DNA from: Miscanthus floridulus
Lineage: Eukaryota > Streptophyta > Magnoliopsida > Poales > Poaceae
DNA length: 64,000 bases
Reading direction: 5' to 3'
Assembly: GCF_019320115.1 (NCBI RefSeq)
Contig: NC_089597.1
Span: 117,992,000-118,055,999, forward strand
In this document: positions 22,686-33,227 of the stretch, in pieces
Numbering within the stretch: the first letter of the stretch is position 1
Layout of the letters: every line of letters starts with the position of its first letter
Made by a program: the position numbers and the translations under genes
The notes under the pieces: generated by a model
What the model was told of the DNA's origin: nothing
The model's database searches: none
What the model saw: only the letters and a program-made list of their open reading frames with translations

Positions 22686-24060
22686 GTGGGTCTTTGTGTT
22701 TGGAGTTGACTAGCAAGAGAAAGGTAGGTTGGCTTTCTGATGTTGGGGAAATCTAATCTGTGTGTAATTGCCTAGTGGAGTTAAGTTCTTGACTTTTGCA
22801 ACTTTGTTAGCTAGTGACCTCAACATTACTCTTTAAACTCAATGGCTTTCTAAAAAGCAGAGGAAATCTATTAAAGAGACAAAACAACTTCTAAAATCCC
22901 AATGCAGGATTGCGGATCGAACACCACAAACCCCTTGTTAAACCTTATGATTCAGAACAAGATATGGCCATATACTTGGGGCAGACCCAACTAGTCAGAT
23001 CATATGATTGTCTTGTATACTTTAGGAGTGAGGTTATGGAAACTGTTAGAGAAAGCCATCAAATATACTCCCAACTTTTTTTAGCCACTTCTAAAACTCA
23101 TTGATTTACCAACTAATTTTGGAGAACTATTGGAGATGCTTTGATAAGGGAGTTAATTAACAAGAAAAAAAGAAAGATATCGTCTATCATGTAAGAAACG
23201 AAATCCACAACTTCCATCACACGAAGAAATTGGTGATTTTGTGAGGGGGTGGACGAGAGGGCGTTTCTTCGCCCCACACGTTTGTGGGGCCTAAGATGGG
23301 GACAAGACTATGCCCTAGCACCGTGCTCATAAGTGCCTTGCCCGTTGCAAAGTGTGGTTGTAGCTAGCTAGAAAATAGCCACTAGCGGTTATCGCGAATC
23401 AGACAATGGAGTCTTGCCTGTATGCGCACAGATCTAATGTGGGACTCTAGAGATCCATTGGGCCCAGCTGTCATGCAGAGGTTGAGATCGCCAGCTGCTT
23501 GACATTCATAGACGAGGATGATGGTGTGAGTGAAATGATAGATACAATTATTAGGGCTTAGGTATTGAAATCATGCATTGTGATAAGGAGTTCCCAAAGA
23601 TAGTTTCTTGCTAATACGATGGTTATGGAAACTAGATGTTAGGAAAATTAATCTCATGGAAACATATAATTCGGAAGAATAGGAGAGTGATCCATAAGCA
23701 TCATTGCTTTCTTTTATCAAGGGTTCTAGCGATTGATATCCTTTTCACAAATAATTGAAATGCAATTTCGTGATTTGGATCTTTAATTCCTGGAAACTTC
23801 TCAAGTTCTTCTGCCAACCCTTGATTAATTAATCTACAAAATCTCTTGAATTGGATCTAACTAAATCCTGGTACTGTGGACATTCCTACATTTCCATTCC
23901 GTACCATTTGAATTTATATAGAAGAAAATTTCCTACTATAGCATAGCATTGTTCGATCGCTGTTGGACATGCCACCCTAAAACGACGAAGCTCTGAAATA
24001 TGGCAATGCAGGATTGGAGATGAGACAAACCCTAAAGGCATAAACCCTTTGTTAAACCCC
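22686..24060. other. Intergenic DNA, nothing recognised
   Basis: AT-rich sequence without coding exons, MITE termini or RNA genes that could be supported. Short ORFs such as that at 22,910-23,104 show no domain. Confidence 0.5.
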
Positions 24061-24077
24061 TGATCTGATGGGGGCGA

Positions 24078-24929
24078 TCAGGCGCCGCCGGTGACGGTGC
24101 CGTTGAAGATCTCGATGGTGTCGCCGTTCTTAACCTCGTGCCACCGAAGGGTACGGTCCTCATCCATAACATTCTGCTTGTACACGAAGAAGTATCCGCC
24201 GCCGCTGCCGTCGCGCACGGGGAGGCGCAGCCTCTCCACCTCCTTGCGCAGGTCCCGGACCACATCCATGGCGCCCACCTCCAGCGCCACCGCCGTCTCG
24301 CCAAACATGACGCTCACCTCGATCCTCTGCTGGTTCCTGGCCCTGGCGCCGTTTCCGCCGCCGCCGCCGCCTGACGCCACGGGGGCCTGAGGTCGCACGA
24401 CGGCGCTCACGTCCATGCCGTCGGCCGGAGGGCCGTAGTCCGCCAGCGTCTTGCCGTCCTCCATCTCCGCCTTGCCGAGGACGAGCGCCGTCCTCGCGGC
24501 AGGCAGCGCGCCGTCGGTGCGGTCCTGAAGGAGCTCCTTGAGGCAGGCCACGGTATCGGAGACCGGGACGTCATCGAGCGCGATGCTGCACGGCCCGATC
24601 TCGGGGTCAGCGAGGTGGACGACGACGGCGGCGGCGGGCGCGGGGGACGGGGTGGGCGAGGGCGGCGCGTCATCGGGGAGGACGAGGAGGACGCGGGAGC
24701 CCTGGACGATGCCGTAGTGCGCGGTGCCGCGCACGTCGTCGAGCTCCTAGTCGTTCTCCTCTTCCTCCTCCTGCCCGGCGAGGAAGAGCCGCTGCGACGC
24801 CACGGGGATGCCCTCGCGCGCGTGGACCGCCTCCTTCATCTCCCGCACCGTCGCGAAGTACCACACCTCGAGGGTGAACTCCCGGCCCCCTGGCGTCGCG
24901 AACATCACATCGATTACTACATTAGCCAT
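24078..24929 (-). pseudogene. Protein with three tandem ubiquitin-like domains, one in-frame TAG
   Basis: A 284-codon frame on the minus strand begins ATG GCT AAT at 24,929. Three diverged ubiquitin-fold domains follow. Domain 1 (about 1-85) contains FTLEVWYFATVREMKEAVH and ends GSRVLLVLP. Domain 2 (about 100-175) contains KTLADYGPPADGMDVSAVV. Domain 3 (about 195-283) contains RIEVSVMFGE and IEIFNG. A glycine-rich linker joins 2 and 3. Codon 61 is TAG (24,747-24,749) and the frame stays open on both sides, so this is a single nonsense change, a sequencing error or a true short product. The C terminus reads TVTGGA, a Gly-Gly followed by one residue. Divergence from ubiquitin suggests a grass-specific ubiquitin-like family, function unknown. 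Very high GC suits a grass single-exon gene. Confidence 0.75.
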
Positions 24930-25712
24930 GCGCGATAACTAAAGCACTCAATACGAACTGAGATCACTTGCTAAGGTATGATAACTATACCAACCATATA
25001 CATGAAAGGCATAAAAGTAAATAGAGAAGATAACTATATTAAAGCATAAGTCTTGCAACGGTAAGATACAAAGATATACCAGACCTCTGAAGATTTCTCT
25101 AGAACCATGGCTCAACTCTCCCTAACTCTCAAGTTCCTAATGTACTACTAGATAGTCTAGCCCTAATCCTCCTGGTGTGGTCTTAATCCAAAGAGATGAA
25201 TATGAATTAGGGTTTCAGGGATCACTCCAGGAAGGGGGATAGGGGCTGGTATATATAGGGGAGATGGAGTAGAGGGCAAGAAATTGCCACGTCATCGATC
25301 CGCGTCATCTCCCTCGACCACCGTTGGATGCACCAACTTAAAACCATCTTAAATCAATGGTGTAGATCTCAGAAACGTGTACGAGGCGGCGGAGGGCGAT
25401 CGAACTCCGGAGCAGGCCGGTCGGCCTAGGGCTTAGGCCGGCCGACCCACTTTTGTGGCGGTTTGGCCCAAGCTTTGGTGGTGCGTCTTCTGGTGTCTTC
25501 TAGATCCTTTCTACGTCGGTGCCGCCGTGGATAAACGTGATTTACTTTGACGAATAGGCCCTTTTGACGGTTTTCTGATTAAATCCTCCTACAGTCACAA
25601 ATTTACCAACACTCGTGGAATTTATTAGTTTAAACCCCTATACCTATGTTTGGTGATGGATTTAAACATAAATATAGGTTATGTTGATTATTTATAATTG
25701 GTGTTAATGACC
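24930..25712 (-). promoter_or_regulatory. Upstream region of the ubiquitin-like gene, possibly LTR-derived promoter
   Basis: On the minus strand a TATATATA box (plus strand about 25,250-25,258) lies about 320 bp before the ATG. The sequence between (ctttcatgtatatggttggt, tgagtgctttagttatcgcg) and the stretch upstream resemble grass retrotransposon LTR DNA from general experience, and the minus strand starts tgatggtcattaacacc at about 25,712, directly against the Copia fragment. No matching second LTR is in the window, so the LTR reading is an inference; the TATA placement is seen directly. Confidence 0.4.
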
Positions 25713-25713
25713 A

Positions 25714-26975
25714 TCAATAAGCAACTATGCCATTTTTCTGTAAGAACTTTACAAAAGGTCCAGGAATTTGGCCATATGGGGTATGTCGACCGTAGTACTT
25801 CCCCCTACGGTCGGATCTTACTATCTTGATCTTTAAATTGTGCTGATTTTCTACTTCAGCTTTAAATATTTTAAATTTATCTAACGCTTCTGATCTTTCC
25901 TTAATTAGATAAATATAGCCATAACGAGAATAATCATCTGTGAATGTTATAAGTGAATCATAACCATCCACACTCTTCACAGGAAAAGGAACACAAATAT
26001 CTGTGTGAATTATTTCTAAAATTTCTGCGCTTCATTTGGCATCTTTCTTTATTTTCTTAACATACTTTCCTTTTATGCGATCAATGCATTACTCTAAATA
26101 TGAAAATTCTAATGGCGGAAGAATTGATTTCTTAATCAATCGTTCTATTCTCCCCCTCGAAATATGACCCAAACAATAGTGTCATAATTTTGATGATACA
26201 TTATGAACTCTCTTTCACTTATTTCTTATATTCATAGATGAGAAGGTATTCCTATTCTCATTGCTCACAACATTCATATTCTCTGAAACTGATAATAAAT
26301 AAAGCTTGTCTTGTCGGAAGGCAAGACCAATACACTTATTATTAAACAAAATCTGACATTTGCTATTACCAAAATGGCAATCATAACCATCATCATCTAA
26401 ACGAGACACACTTATTAAGTTTCTACGCAAAAAGGGTACATAAAGGACATCTGTAAGCTTAAGTACAAAGCCATCATTTAATTCTAATGGGAGTTTTTCA
26501 ACGGCTTCAACTTCAACTTGGACTCCATTTGCCACCTTAATGTATCTTTCTCCTCTTTGCAGGGTCCTCCTCGTATGGAATTCCTGTAATGAATTTGCAA
26601 CATGAATAGTTGCACCTGAATTAATCCATCAAGTAGACTTTGCATAACTTAAATACAAGAACTCATCTACGAATGTAATAATGTTCTCACCTTTCATCAT
26701 CAGGTGCTTTAGGAACTTTGGGCAATCCTTCTGGTAGTGTCCAGTCTTCTTGCACCATATGCAGGTGTCCTTGTATGCTTGAACACAGTTGAATTTCTGA
26801 TGGTGATCTTTCTGTGGGGCTTTTCCTTGTGACTTTGAGGTGGAGCTATTGTCCCACCGAGGTTTTTCTTCTGGTTTGTCTTTCTTGTTGTTAAAGTTCT
26901 TTTTATTTTCCTTCACATGGTTGATTGAGTCACCATGTGAGTTCTTAAGCCTCTCCTCTTTTTCACACACATGGC
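25714..26975 (-). pseudogene. Copia retrotransposon gag-integrase fragment
   Basis: Read on the minus strand from right to left: a basic gag segment with a CX2CX4HX4C zinc knuckle (CIWCKKTGHYQKDC, about 26,710-26,750); a protease/pre-integrase segment (DVLYVPFLRRNLISVSRLD, about 26,385-26,445); a decayed GAG-pre-integrase stretch with stops (26,040-26,215); and the start of the integrase core (SVDGYDSLITFTDDYSRYGY, about 25,915-25,975) with its first catalytic aspartate. It ends abruptly inside integrase at about 25,714. No reverse transcriptase or LTR is attached. It belongs to the same broad family as the element at 54,434-60,676. Confidence 0.85.
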
Positions 26976-27265
26976 AATGAGCTTCTTAATATCTCACTTA
27001 TATGTAAGTTGTAGTTCACAACAAAAGTCTCATACTCTTAAGATAAAGAAATAAAAATCAAATGAATTAGGAACTCATTCTCGACCCTCAAGTCCATTGG
27101 CTTGAGCTTAGATGTCCTGTTGCTCATCTTCAATACGTGGACGTAGTAGGAACGGTGGCGCCGTAGATCCGGTGGCGGAGAGTAGTGGCAGCCGAGAGCG
27201 GTGGTGAAGATGTGGCGGCGCTTCCCGCCGCTGCTGCGCTCCAGCGAGCCATCGACCCTCGCCTT
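26976..27265. other. Short intergenic stretch upstream of the first I29 gene
   Basis: No separate gene is seen. The GC-rich part from 27,130 onward probably belongs to the promoter of the gene starting at 27,351; the minus-strand frame across it is a shadow. Confidence 0.4.
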
Positions 27266-27274
27266 TTTTATATA
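27266..27274 (+). promoter_or_regulatory. TATA box of I29 gene copy A
   Basis: The ttttttatatag motif lies about 80 bp upstream of the chosen ATG at 27,351, a normal plant spacing. Copy B has no equally good TATA box at the matching place. Confidence 0.55.
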
Positions 27275-27375
27275 GCGCAGTGTGATGGGTCCACTAACGT
27301 TGGGCGCGCGCGAGGTCGACCAACTCGTCGTCGTTGTTGGTGGTGACAGGATGGGGCGGGGCTCCACGGTTGCTC

Positions 27376-27407
27376 TCGCGGCGGCGGCGGCGGCGGCGGC
27401 GGCGGCG
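27376..27407. repeat. GCG trinucleotide run in the signal-peptide region
   Basis: About ten gcg units encode an alanine stretch in the signal peptide of copy A. Copy B has a shorter run (about 32,225-32,240), so the tract length is variable. Confidence 0.85.
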
Positions 27408-28393
27408 TTGCTGGTGTCGCTGCCCATGCTACTGGTATCGCTGCGGATCCTGCTAGTATCGCTGCGGGCCGTGAACAAATACGAGCAGGAGACCCGCCGG
27501 ATGTTCGTGGAGTGGAAGGCCAAGTACAGGCAGACCTATAGATACGCCGGCGAAGAGGAGTGCCGGTACGCGGTGTTCAAGGAGAGCCGCCGCCGCGTCG
27601 CCCGGGCCAGGGCCGCCGGGGTGACCTCTGGCCTCAACGGTCTCAGCGCCACCGCCATTGAGGAGATCTACTGCGGGCACGGGTCCGGATGGGGGAGAGA
27701 ACGTTCGAGCACGAGACCCGCCGGATGTTCGTGGGGTGGAAGGCCAAGTACGGCAAGACCTACAGAGACGTCGGTGAGGAGGAGTGCCGGTACAGATTGT
27801 TCAAGGGCAACCGCCGCCGCCGCCGGGCAAAACCTGTACGGCCTCAACCAATTCGGCGACCTCACCAATGAGGAGGTCCGTGAACGGTGCTACCCGGAGA
27901 TGGAGGACTGAGAGCTGAGCGCCAGGTGCCAAGCCGCCGCCCCCGACCCGGACCTCGTCCATGCGAGGCTGATCCGGTACCAGGTAATCATCTTGCTAGC
28001 TGTTTTTAGTTTCTTTATTATTATCGTTGTTGTTTCTTTACATGTGGTTGATTACAATTTGCATCAAATCAAATGGGGACTATGGATTTTGAGGTAGCCA
28101 GTGTTGATTTTGTTGCCTTAACGAATCTAAGTGCAATTTTAGCTCTGTCTAGGAAAGTAAATTTCTCGTGCTCATTGGTTATGTTCAAATCATTATGATT
28201 TGTCTATAGAAATATAATTAGCAGTAAGTGAATTGAATCAGGGAGTGAAACCCAACATTAGAAACATAAATAAATGTACCAAATGCAGCAAAGCTCATGA
28301 TTAAACTATTTGATAAACTCACACGGAACATCAGTACAATGCAGTAGTTCCGCTAGTTACGTGAAAATTTGGAACAACAATGATGTCAATCAG

Positions 28394-28500
28394 CCTGTTC
28401 GCTTGATGGTTTCAGCCAGGGCTTATCAGCCAGCCAACAGTGTTTTTTCTCTCACAACAAACCAGCACCAGCTGGGCTTATCAGCCCAGAAACCAACCAT
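28394..28500. mobile_element. Small MITE of the CCTGTTCG family inside the copy-A intron
   Basis: Begins cctgttcgcttgatggttt and contains gggcttatcagccagccaac, gtgttttttctctcacaac and gcttatcagccc. It is the reverse-sense relative of 6328-6450 and 18,474-18,572. It is absent from the copy-B intron and so helps to explain the longer intron of copy A. Confidence 0.7.
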
Positions 28501-30020
28501 GTAAGGATGTCCTGATCTTACTGTGTACTTTCATTCATGACAGGGTATTCTTTAATTTTAATTTTCCAAAAAGTAAAATATTAAAATAAGAAGATTAAGA
28601 CATGACCAATTCTATATGCTCTTCATCTATAGCATCAAAATGCTTGGTGAACTTCAAAATCACAAAGCTAGTGCTCCGAAGAAAAAACATAATATTGTTG
28701 AGAGATAAGCTCCAAATCTGATGAAGAGGAACAGACTTTGAATTCCAATGAACAACCATCGTCCATGGGTGTCCATTGGAAGCAACCTTGCCCTCCCATC
28801 TTGATGAAATCAACCACTTGCTTATCAGCCAAATACCAATCAGCCGATAAGGTCCCAGCCTAATCCTGGCCTGATGGATAACTGAAGCATGAAGCCTCCA
28901 ATGGCAATGAGGCTAGCCTGACAGAGTGATAGATAACTATAGACATGCAGAAAACAATCCAATCCAACAGGGAGATGGACTACTGCACCCAAATAAAAGA
29001 AATCCACTGACAATTGATGATACTATAGTTGCATCGGTCACCACAAGCAGGAGGGAATCCCGAATCGCGAACTGGTGGCATAGTGTGCATGTGAATTGCG
29101 GCTCTTTGAGCTGATCAGTGGTTAAGATTTCTGACACTAGTGCAAATCAAATCCATCTCTGATAGGCACTAATAGAAGAACTATAGAAAGATGCACTGTA
29201 TTTAGGATGCACCGGTAATTGTAACGTAGGTTTTCTTTTTTTTTTTAGCAACATCAATTAGTTTTCCTCCATATCTCATTCAAGATTATGGTGTACCAGT
29301 TTGTAATGGCTTCGTATGTGCAAAGAACTCGCGAGATTTTGAGTAATGCCTTGGTCGGTAGACAAGGCCGGAACAATATTCTAGAGCTAACTACAAGTAT
29401 GTGAAGATTTTTGTTAACTTCTCTTTGGATATGATTGATTAACCTAGCAGTTCAATTTGTATTATTACTACTACTATATGGTAACAGGGAATTCCTACAT
29501 GGTTTTACCCAAAGTTGTTATATAATTGTGTGATTCTATTACCGACTGGAGTACACTGTATGGAAGAGAATCAAGGGTTTGGTTTTATGATCAATGAGTG
29601 AGCGTTATAGAAAAACATATTCGTTTGATCAAACAAGTACACTAAGGTTTCTCGGCATTTGGACTGAGATAAGCTTAGCTGAAGAGGGGGAAAAATATAG
29701 TGTGCTGATGCTTGATAAGCTGGTGGATTGGATCCATAAGTCGTTTTTCTCTAATGGATGATCTCACCATGCATCTGCTGTCACTTGACATGATGCTAAG
29801 CTAAATAGCCTCTTGTTCTTGGAAACATCTTAAATCTGAATCTCGTGTGGATGTTTCTTAATCCTATTCCTATTGGTACCAGTGCCTACTCATATATTCT
29901 CATTCGTTACTTTTTACTTTTTGATTTATATAGGTTTGCCGGTGCATTGCTACGGAACTGAAAGAAACAGAGTCTGGAGGTAGCGCCATTCCTGGAGATG
30001 ATGCACACATGTTACAGTAG

Positions 30021-30842
30021 TAAATGCTAATGCATGGGGTCTGATGGTCCTATTATTGATTTCTAATCATCACAAAATACAGCAGCAAATGAAAATGTTT
30101 GGATGCTGTACTGGAACAGGAACAGTAGATAAATTAAAAGATGACTGACACCAACAAGATGTGTGCCTGTTTAGGTCCAATCATTTTGAATAGTATAAAA
30201 TGGAATAGATTTTAGCTGTTAAACATGCATGTGAGTACAAAATTTGATTCCTGAGGTCAGGAGGTTTTCCTTACCAAATACGTACAAATTTTTAGCTGAA
30301 CGTTCAGTATCAGTGACCAAATCCTTGGGTTTCACTCTTTCAAACTTTTGCGCATTAACTAAAATGCGCTTTTCTGATTATCTAATTGAAAGGTTTCCGG
30401 TTGTTTCCATCTATGTGCCGTTAGCTGTTAAATACTCCTATGTGATTAGAGAATTCCGAGTCCAATTTTTAGCTGAAAGTTCAACATTAGCACCGTGTTC
30501 CTTTGGTTTCACTCCTCCAGAATTTGGCTTATTATATCATTTTGATTGACAAGATACTCGCCTGTCCCGAAATAATAAACCTCATATCTTCAGACTCATG
30601 CTTTTTCTTGATGACTTTAGGCTTCAGAAAAGTGCAGGTTTAAGCGATAACAGTTTTTCAACCAGGAAAATATGGCTTGCTTTTGCTTATGGCCATGGAG
30701 ACGTGGCCTTTATCGGTTCAACCTTCAAAATTAAATCAGATCAGTACATAATGCCAAAACAGTAGTGTAAAACACCACAGCAAGCAACTTTTAATGCTGC
30801 ATAAAATTTGCTCTCCTAAAAAACTGGTTAAAAAGATCCATT
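30021..30842. repeat. 3' flank of I29 copy A, repeated elsewhere in the window
   Basis: The sequence matches 33,228-33,935 in order, for example caaaatttgattcctgaggt, the gatgactttaggcttcag segment and tgcaggtttaagcgataac. Its final ~200 bp also match 61,141-61,330. No coding function is seen. Confidence 0.8.
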
Positions 30843-30855
30843 ACATCCTGTTAAG

Positions 30856-31182
30856 TTTTTTTTGAGGAATCAGGAGGAGCCAGAGGCTCCTACTGTAAAT
30901 TTATTAATAAAAAAGTTAACAAAGAGGATACAAAGAAAGTGCAAGACATAACAGGTCCAGTAGGAGTGCTCAGGGAACAGAGAGAGAGGAAGAAAATCAA
31001 GAAAATTACAAGGAGTTGATCCATGATTCTAAAACAGGGGTGATCCTAGCTTTTGTCCTGTGCAATAGCAGAAGTGATTCCACTGTGACAAGCCTTTTGC
31101 AGTCCGCAACCGAGGGTTTTTTTTTTGTTTCTGAAAAATAACATCATTTCTCATCATCCAAATGGCCCAGCAGATCAAAACC
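30856..31182 (-). mobile_element. 5'-truncated LINE-like insertion with A tail and 12-bp target duplication
   Basis: On the minus strand the segment ends in eight A residues (plus strand t-run 30,856-30,863) and begins with a frame reading WAIWMMRNDVIF, like the C-terminal region of plant LINE reverse transcriptases. The flanks carry catcctgttaag (30,844-30,855) and catcctgttagg (31,183-31,194), an 11/12 match expected for a target duplication. The insertion lies in the copy-A 3' flank and is absent from the homologous flanks near 33.9 kb and 61.3 kb. Confidence 0.65.
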
Positions 31183-31194
31183 CATCCTGTTAGG

Positions 31195-32194
31195 TAGCCA
31201 AGGAGGTGAGAGTGGGATATGGAAGATGGAAGAAATGGCTCTTACTGAATATTTGTGCGATGATCTTCGGGCCTCTGAATATTCCCTTCATCCGCCATTG
31301 GCGAGGCCTTTGGCCTTCCCTCTAAAAAACACAGGCAATGAATTGGTGCCAACTACGAACAGGCAGGACTAGCATGAATCGGTAGATGAATTATGAATAC
31401 TGATTACGATTCAGAGCAGGCAAAAGTAGCTGTACCCTTCACAGCAATGTATGTATATATCTAAGCAGCAAGCTTCCTTTCCTTGGGTACCAATGCAAGA
31501 GGCGGAGAAGGAGCTGGAATGCTGGATATACAGACATCCTGGTTCAGAAATGGAGCCAGCGGCGAAGGGAAAGGTGACGATCGCGAATACAAATGACAAG
31601 GAAGGAGATCTGAACCTGTCAGATAACCCAGGCTCGGTTCATGCTCCACTCTTTTCTGATCGGCCTAGACTTAGCGAGAATAATGGAGCTCAATTTAGCC
31701 GGATTGAGCGCGTCCTCGTACAAGCCAGACGCATGTTCCATTCATGCAGCGGCTGTTAGTTGTTTCCTTCTTTTCGTTGAGTCGTAGTAGTGGCGATCAG
31801 CACGCTCCAAGTCGTGGGATGGCACGGCAATGGCGGAGCGTGGAGACCGCAGCGTCATGGCTGTTCGTGGCCATTGTTTTCGCTTGTAATCTTGTGTGTT
31901 TTAGGTTCATCAAATAGAGTCCAGAAAAGCTGCGTTGGTTAGCGGCACCAAAATCACCAGCGTTCCACTGTGTTCGCGTGCGTTCTCTGAATTTTCAGCT
32001 CATCGTCTTCCTCTCCGGAGACGGGCGCCGGCGAGCGAGAGACTGACAACACAGCACAGCTCCCCTTACATAGAGGTGATTTGATTGATCACAAATTAGG
32101 TGGGGTTTCCTCTGGCTCTTCCACTCTCTCCGGTCCGTTTAGTGTCGAGGCCGGCCCGCAGCCCACCCTCGTCGTCGTCGTTGGCGGCGACACG
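31195..32194. other. Intergenic region upstream of I29 copy B, including its promoter
   Basis: No gene is supported; overlapping frames at 31,451-31,759 have no domain. The last ~150 bp are GC-rich and an upstream in-frame ATG exists at 32,081, but the conserved ATG at 32,195 better fits a signal peptide. No clear TATA box was found. Confidence 0.45.
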
Positions 32195-33227
32195 ATGGGG
32201 CGGGGCCCCACGGTTGCTCTCGCAGCGGCGGCGGCGGCGCTGCTTGTGTCGCTGCCGATGCTGATGGTATCGCTGCGGGCCGCGGACCCGTACGAGCAGG
32301 AGACCCGCCGGATGTTCGTGGAGTGGAAGGCCAGGGTCAAGGAGACCTATAGATACGTCGGCGAAGAGGAGTGCCGGTACGCGGTGTTCAAGGAGACCCG
32401 CCGCCACGTCGCCCGCGCCAGAGCCGCCGGGGTGACCTCATCTGGCCTCAACGGCTTCAGCGCCACCACCATTGAGGAGTTCAACAACATGTTCGGGGCC
32501 CGGATGGGGGAGAAATCGTATGAGCAGGAGACCCGCCGGATGTTTGTGGGGTGGAAGGCCAAGTACGGCAAGACCTACAGAGACGTCGGTGAGGAGGAGT
32601 GCCGGTACGAGTTGTTCAAGGGCAACCGCCGCGTCGTCGTCCGGCTCAACGCCGCCGCCGGGCAAGATGTGTACGGCCTCAACCAATTCGGCGACCTCAC
32701 CAACGAGGAGGTCCGCGAACGCTGCTACCCGAAGATGGAGGACCGAGAGCTGAGCGCCAGGTGCCAAGCCGACCCGGACTCCGGCCATGGGAGGCTGATT
32801 CGGTACCAGGTAACCCATCCATCTTGCTAGCTGTTTTTATTAGTTGATCAAACATGGGGATTATGGATTTTGTTTCCAGCTCCCACATACTTATTATTGA
32901 TTTTGTTTACTCATTCATTACTCCATGCATGTGCCGCAAGATTCGATGTGATAGTTTTGGTGAAAATTTTTTGGAACTAAACCAAGCCTAAATAGCCTCT
33001 TGGTCTTGGAAAACATCATAAATCTGAATCTCGTGTGGTCTTGGAAAACATCCTACTATTGGTACCAGTGTCTTCTCATTCGTTACTTTTTACTTGTTTT
33101 GTTTATATAGGTTTGCCGGTGCATTGCTACGGAACTGAAAGAAACAGAGTCTGGAGGTAGTGCCATTCCTGGAGATGGTCTGATGGTCCTATTGTTACAG
33201 CAGCTAATGCAAATGCATGGGGTCTGA
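32195..33227 (+). CDS. Tandem I29 propeptide-like inhibitor, copy B (two exons, 243 aa)
   Basis: Exon 1 is 32,195-32,809 (donor CAG|GTAACC) and exon 2 is 33,111-33,227 (acceptor TATATAG, stop TGA), both GT..AG and phase 0. Residues 1-29 form a signal peptide. Repeat 1 (about 33-100) and repeat 2 (about 109-182) both start YEQETRRMFV.WKA and resemble the I29 prodomain of papain-like proteases. Repeat 2 keeps the ERFNIN-type spacing E133, R137, F141, N144, V148, N152 and the GxNxFxD motif (G161, N163, F165, D167). Repeat 1 has T68, R76 and A90 at three of these places. No Cys-His-Asn peptidase domain follows. Family knowledge suggests a secreted or vacuolar inhibitor of cysteine proteases; the exon-2 tail (about 206-243) is unrecognised. 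Start chosen by the signal peptide and match to copy A. Confidence 0.78.
32922..32989. mobile_element. End fragment of a grass MITE in the copy-B intron
   Basis: The segment ccatgcatgtgccgcaagat, tcgatgtgat and ttttttggaactaaacc resembles the end of the MITE at 34,280-34,462, oriented the same way. Only one terminus is present. Confidence 0.5.

Larger units (their letters stand above)
27351..30020 (+). pseudogene. Tandem I29 propeptide-like inhibitor gene, copy A (damaged)
   Basis: The start ATG at 27,351 is chosen because it opens a signal peptide (MGRGSTVALA followed by a long alanine run and LLVSLP) and matches copy B. Exon 1 encodes a first papain-propeptide (I29) repeat with the EEECRYAVF segment. 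The second repeat is shifted out of frame by a 1-base loss near 27,685 and read in another frame (27,689-27,871). A compensating indel near 27,820 restores GLNQFGDLTNEEVRERC. A TGA at 27,909-27,911 stands where copy B has CGA. Exon 1 would end at CAG|GTAATC (donor 27,984); exon 2 is 29,934-30,020 after a TATAG acceptor. The 1.95-kb intron is swollen compared with 301 bp in copy B. As read, the product is truncated and scrambled. Confidence 0.72.
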
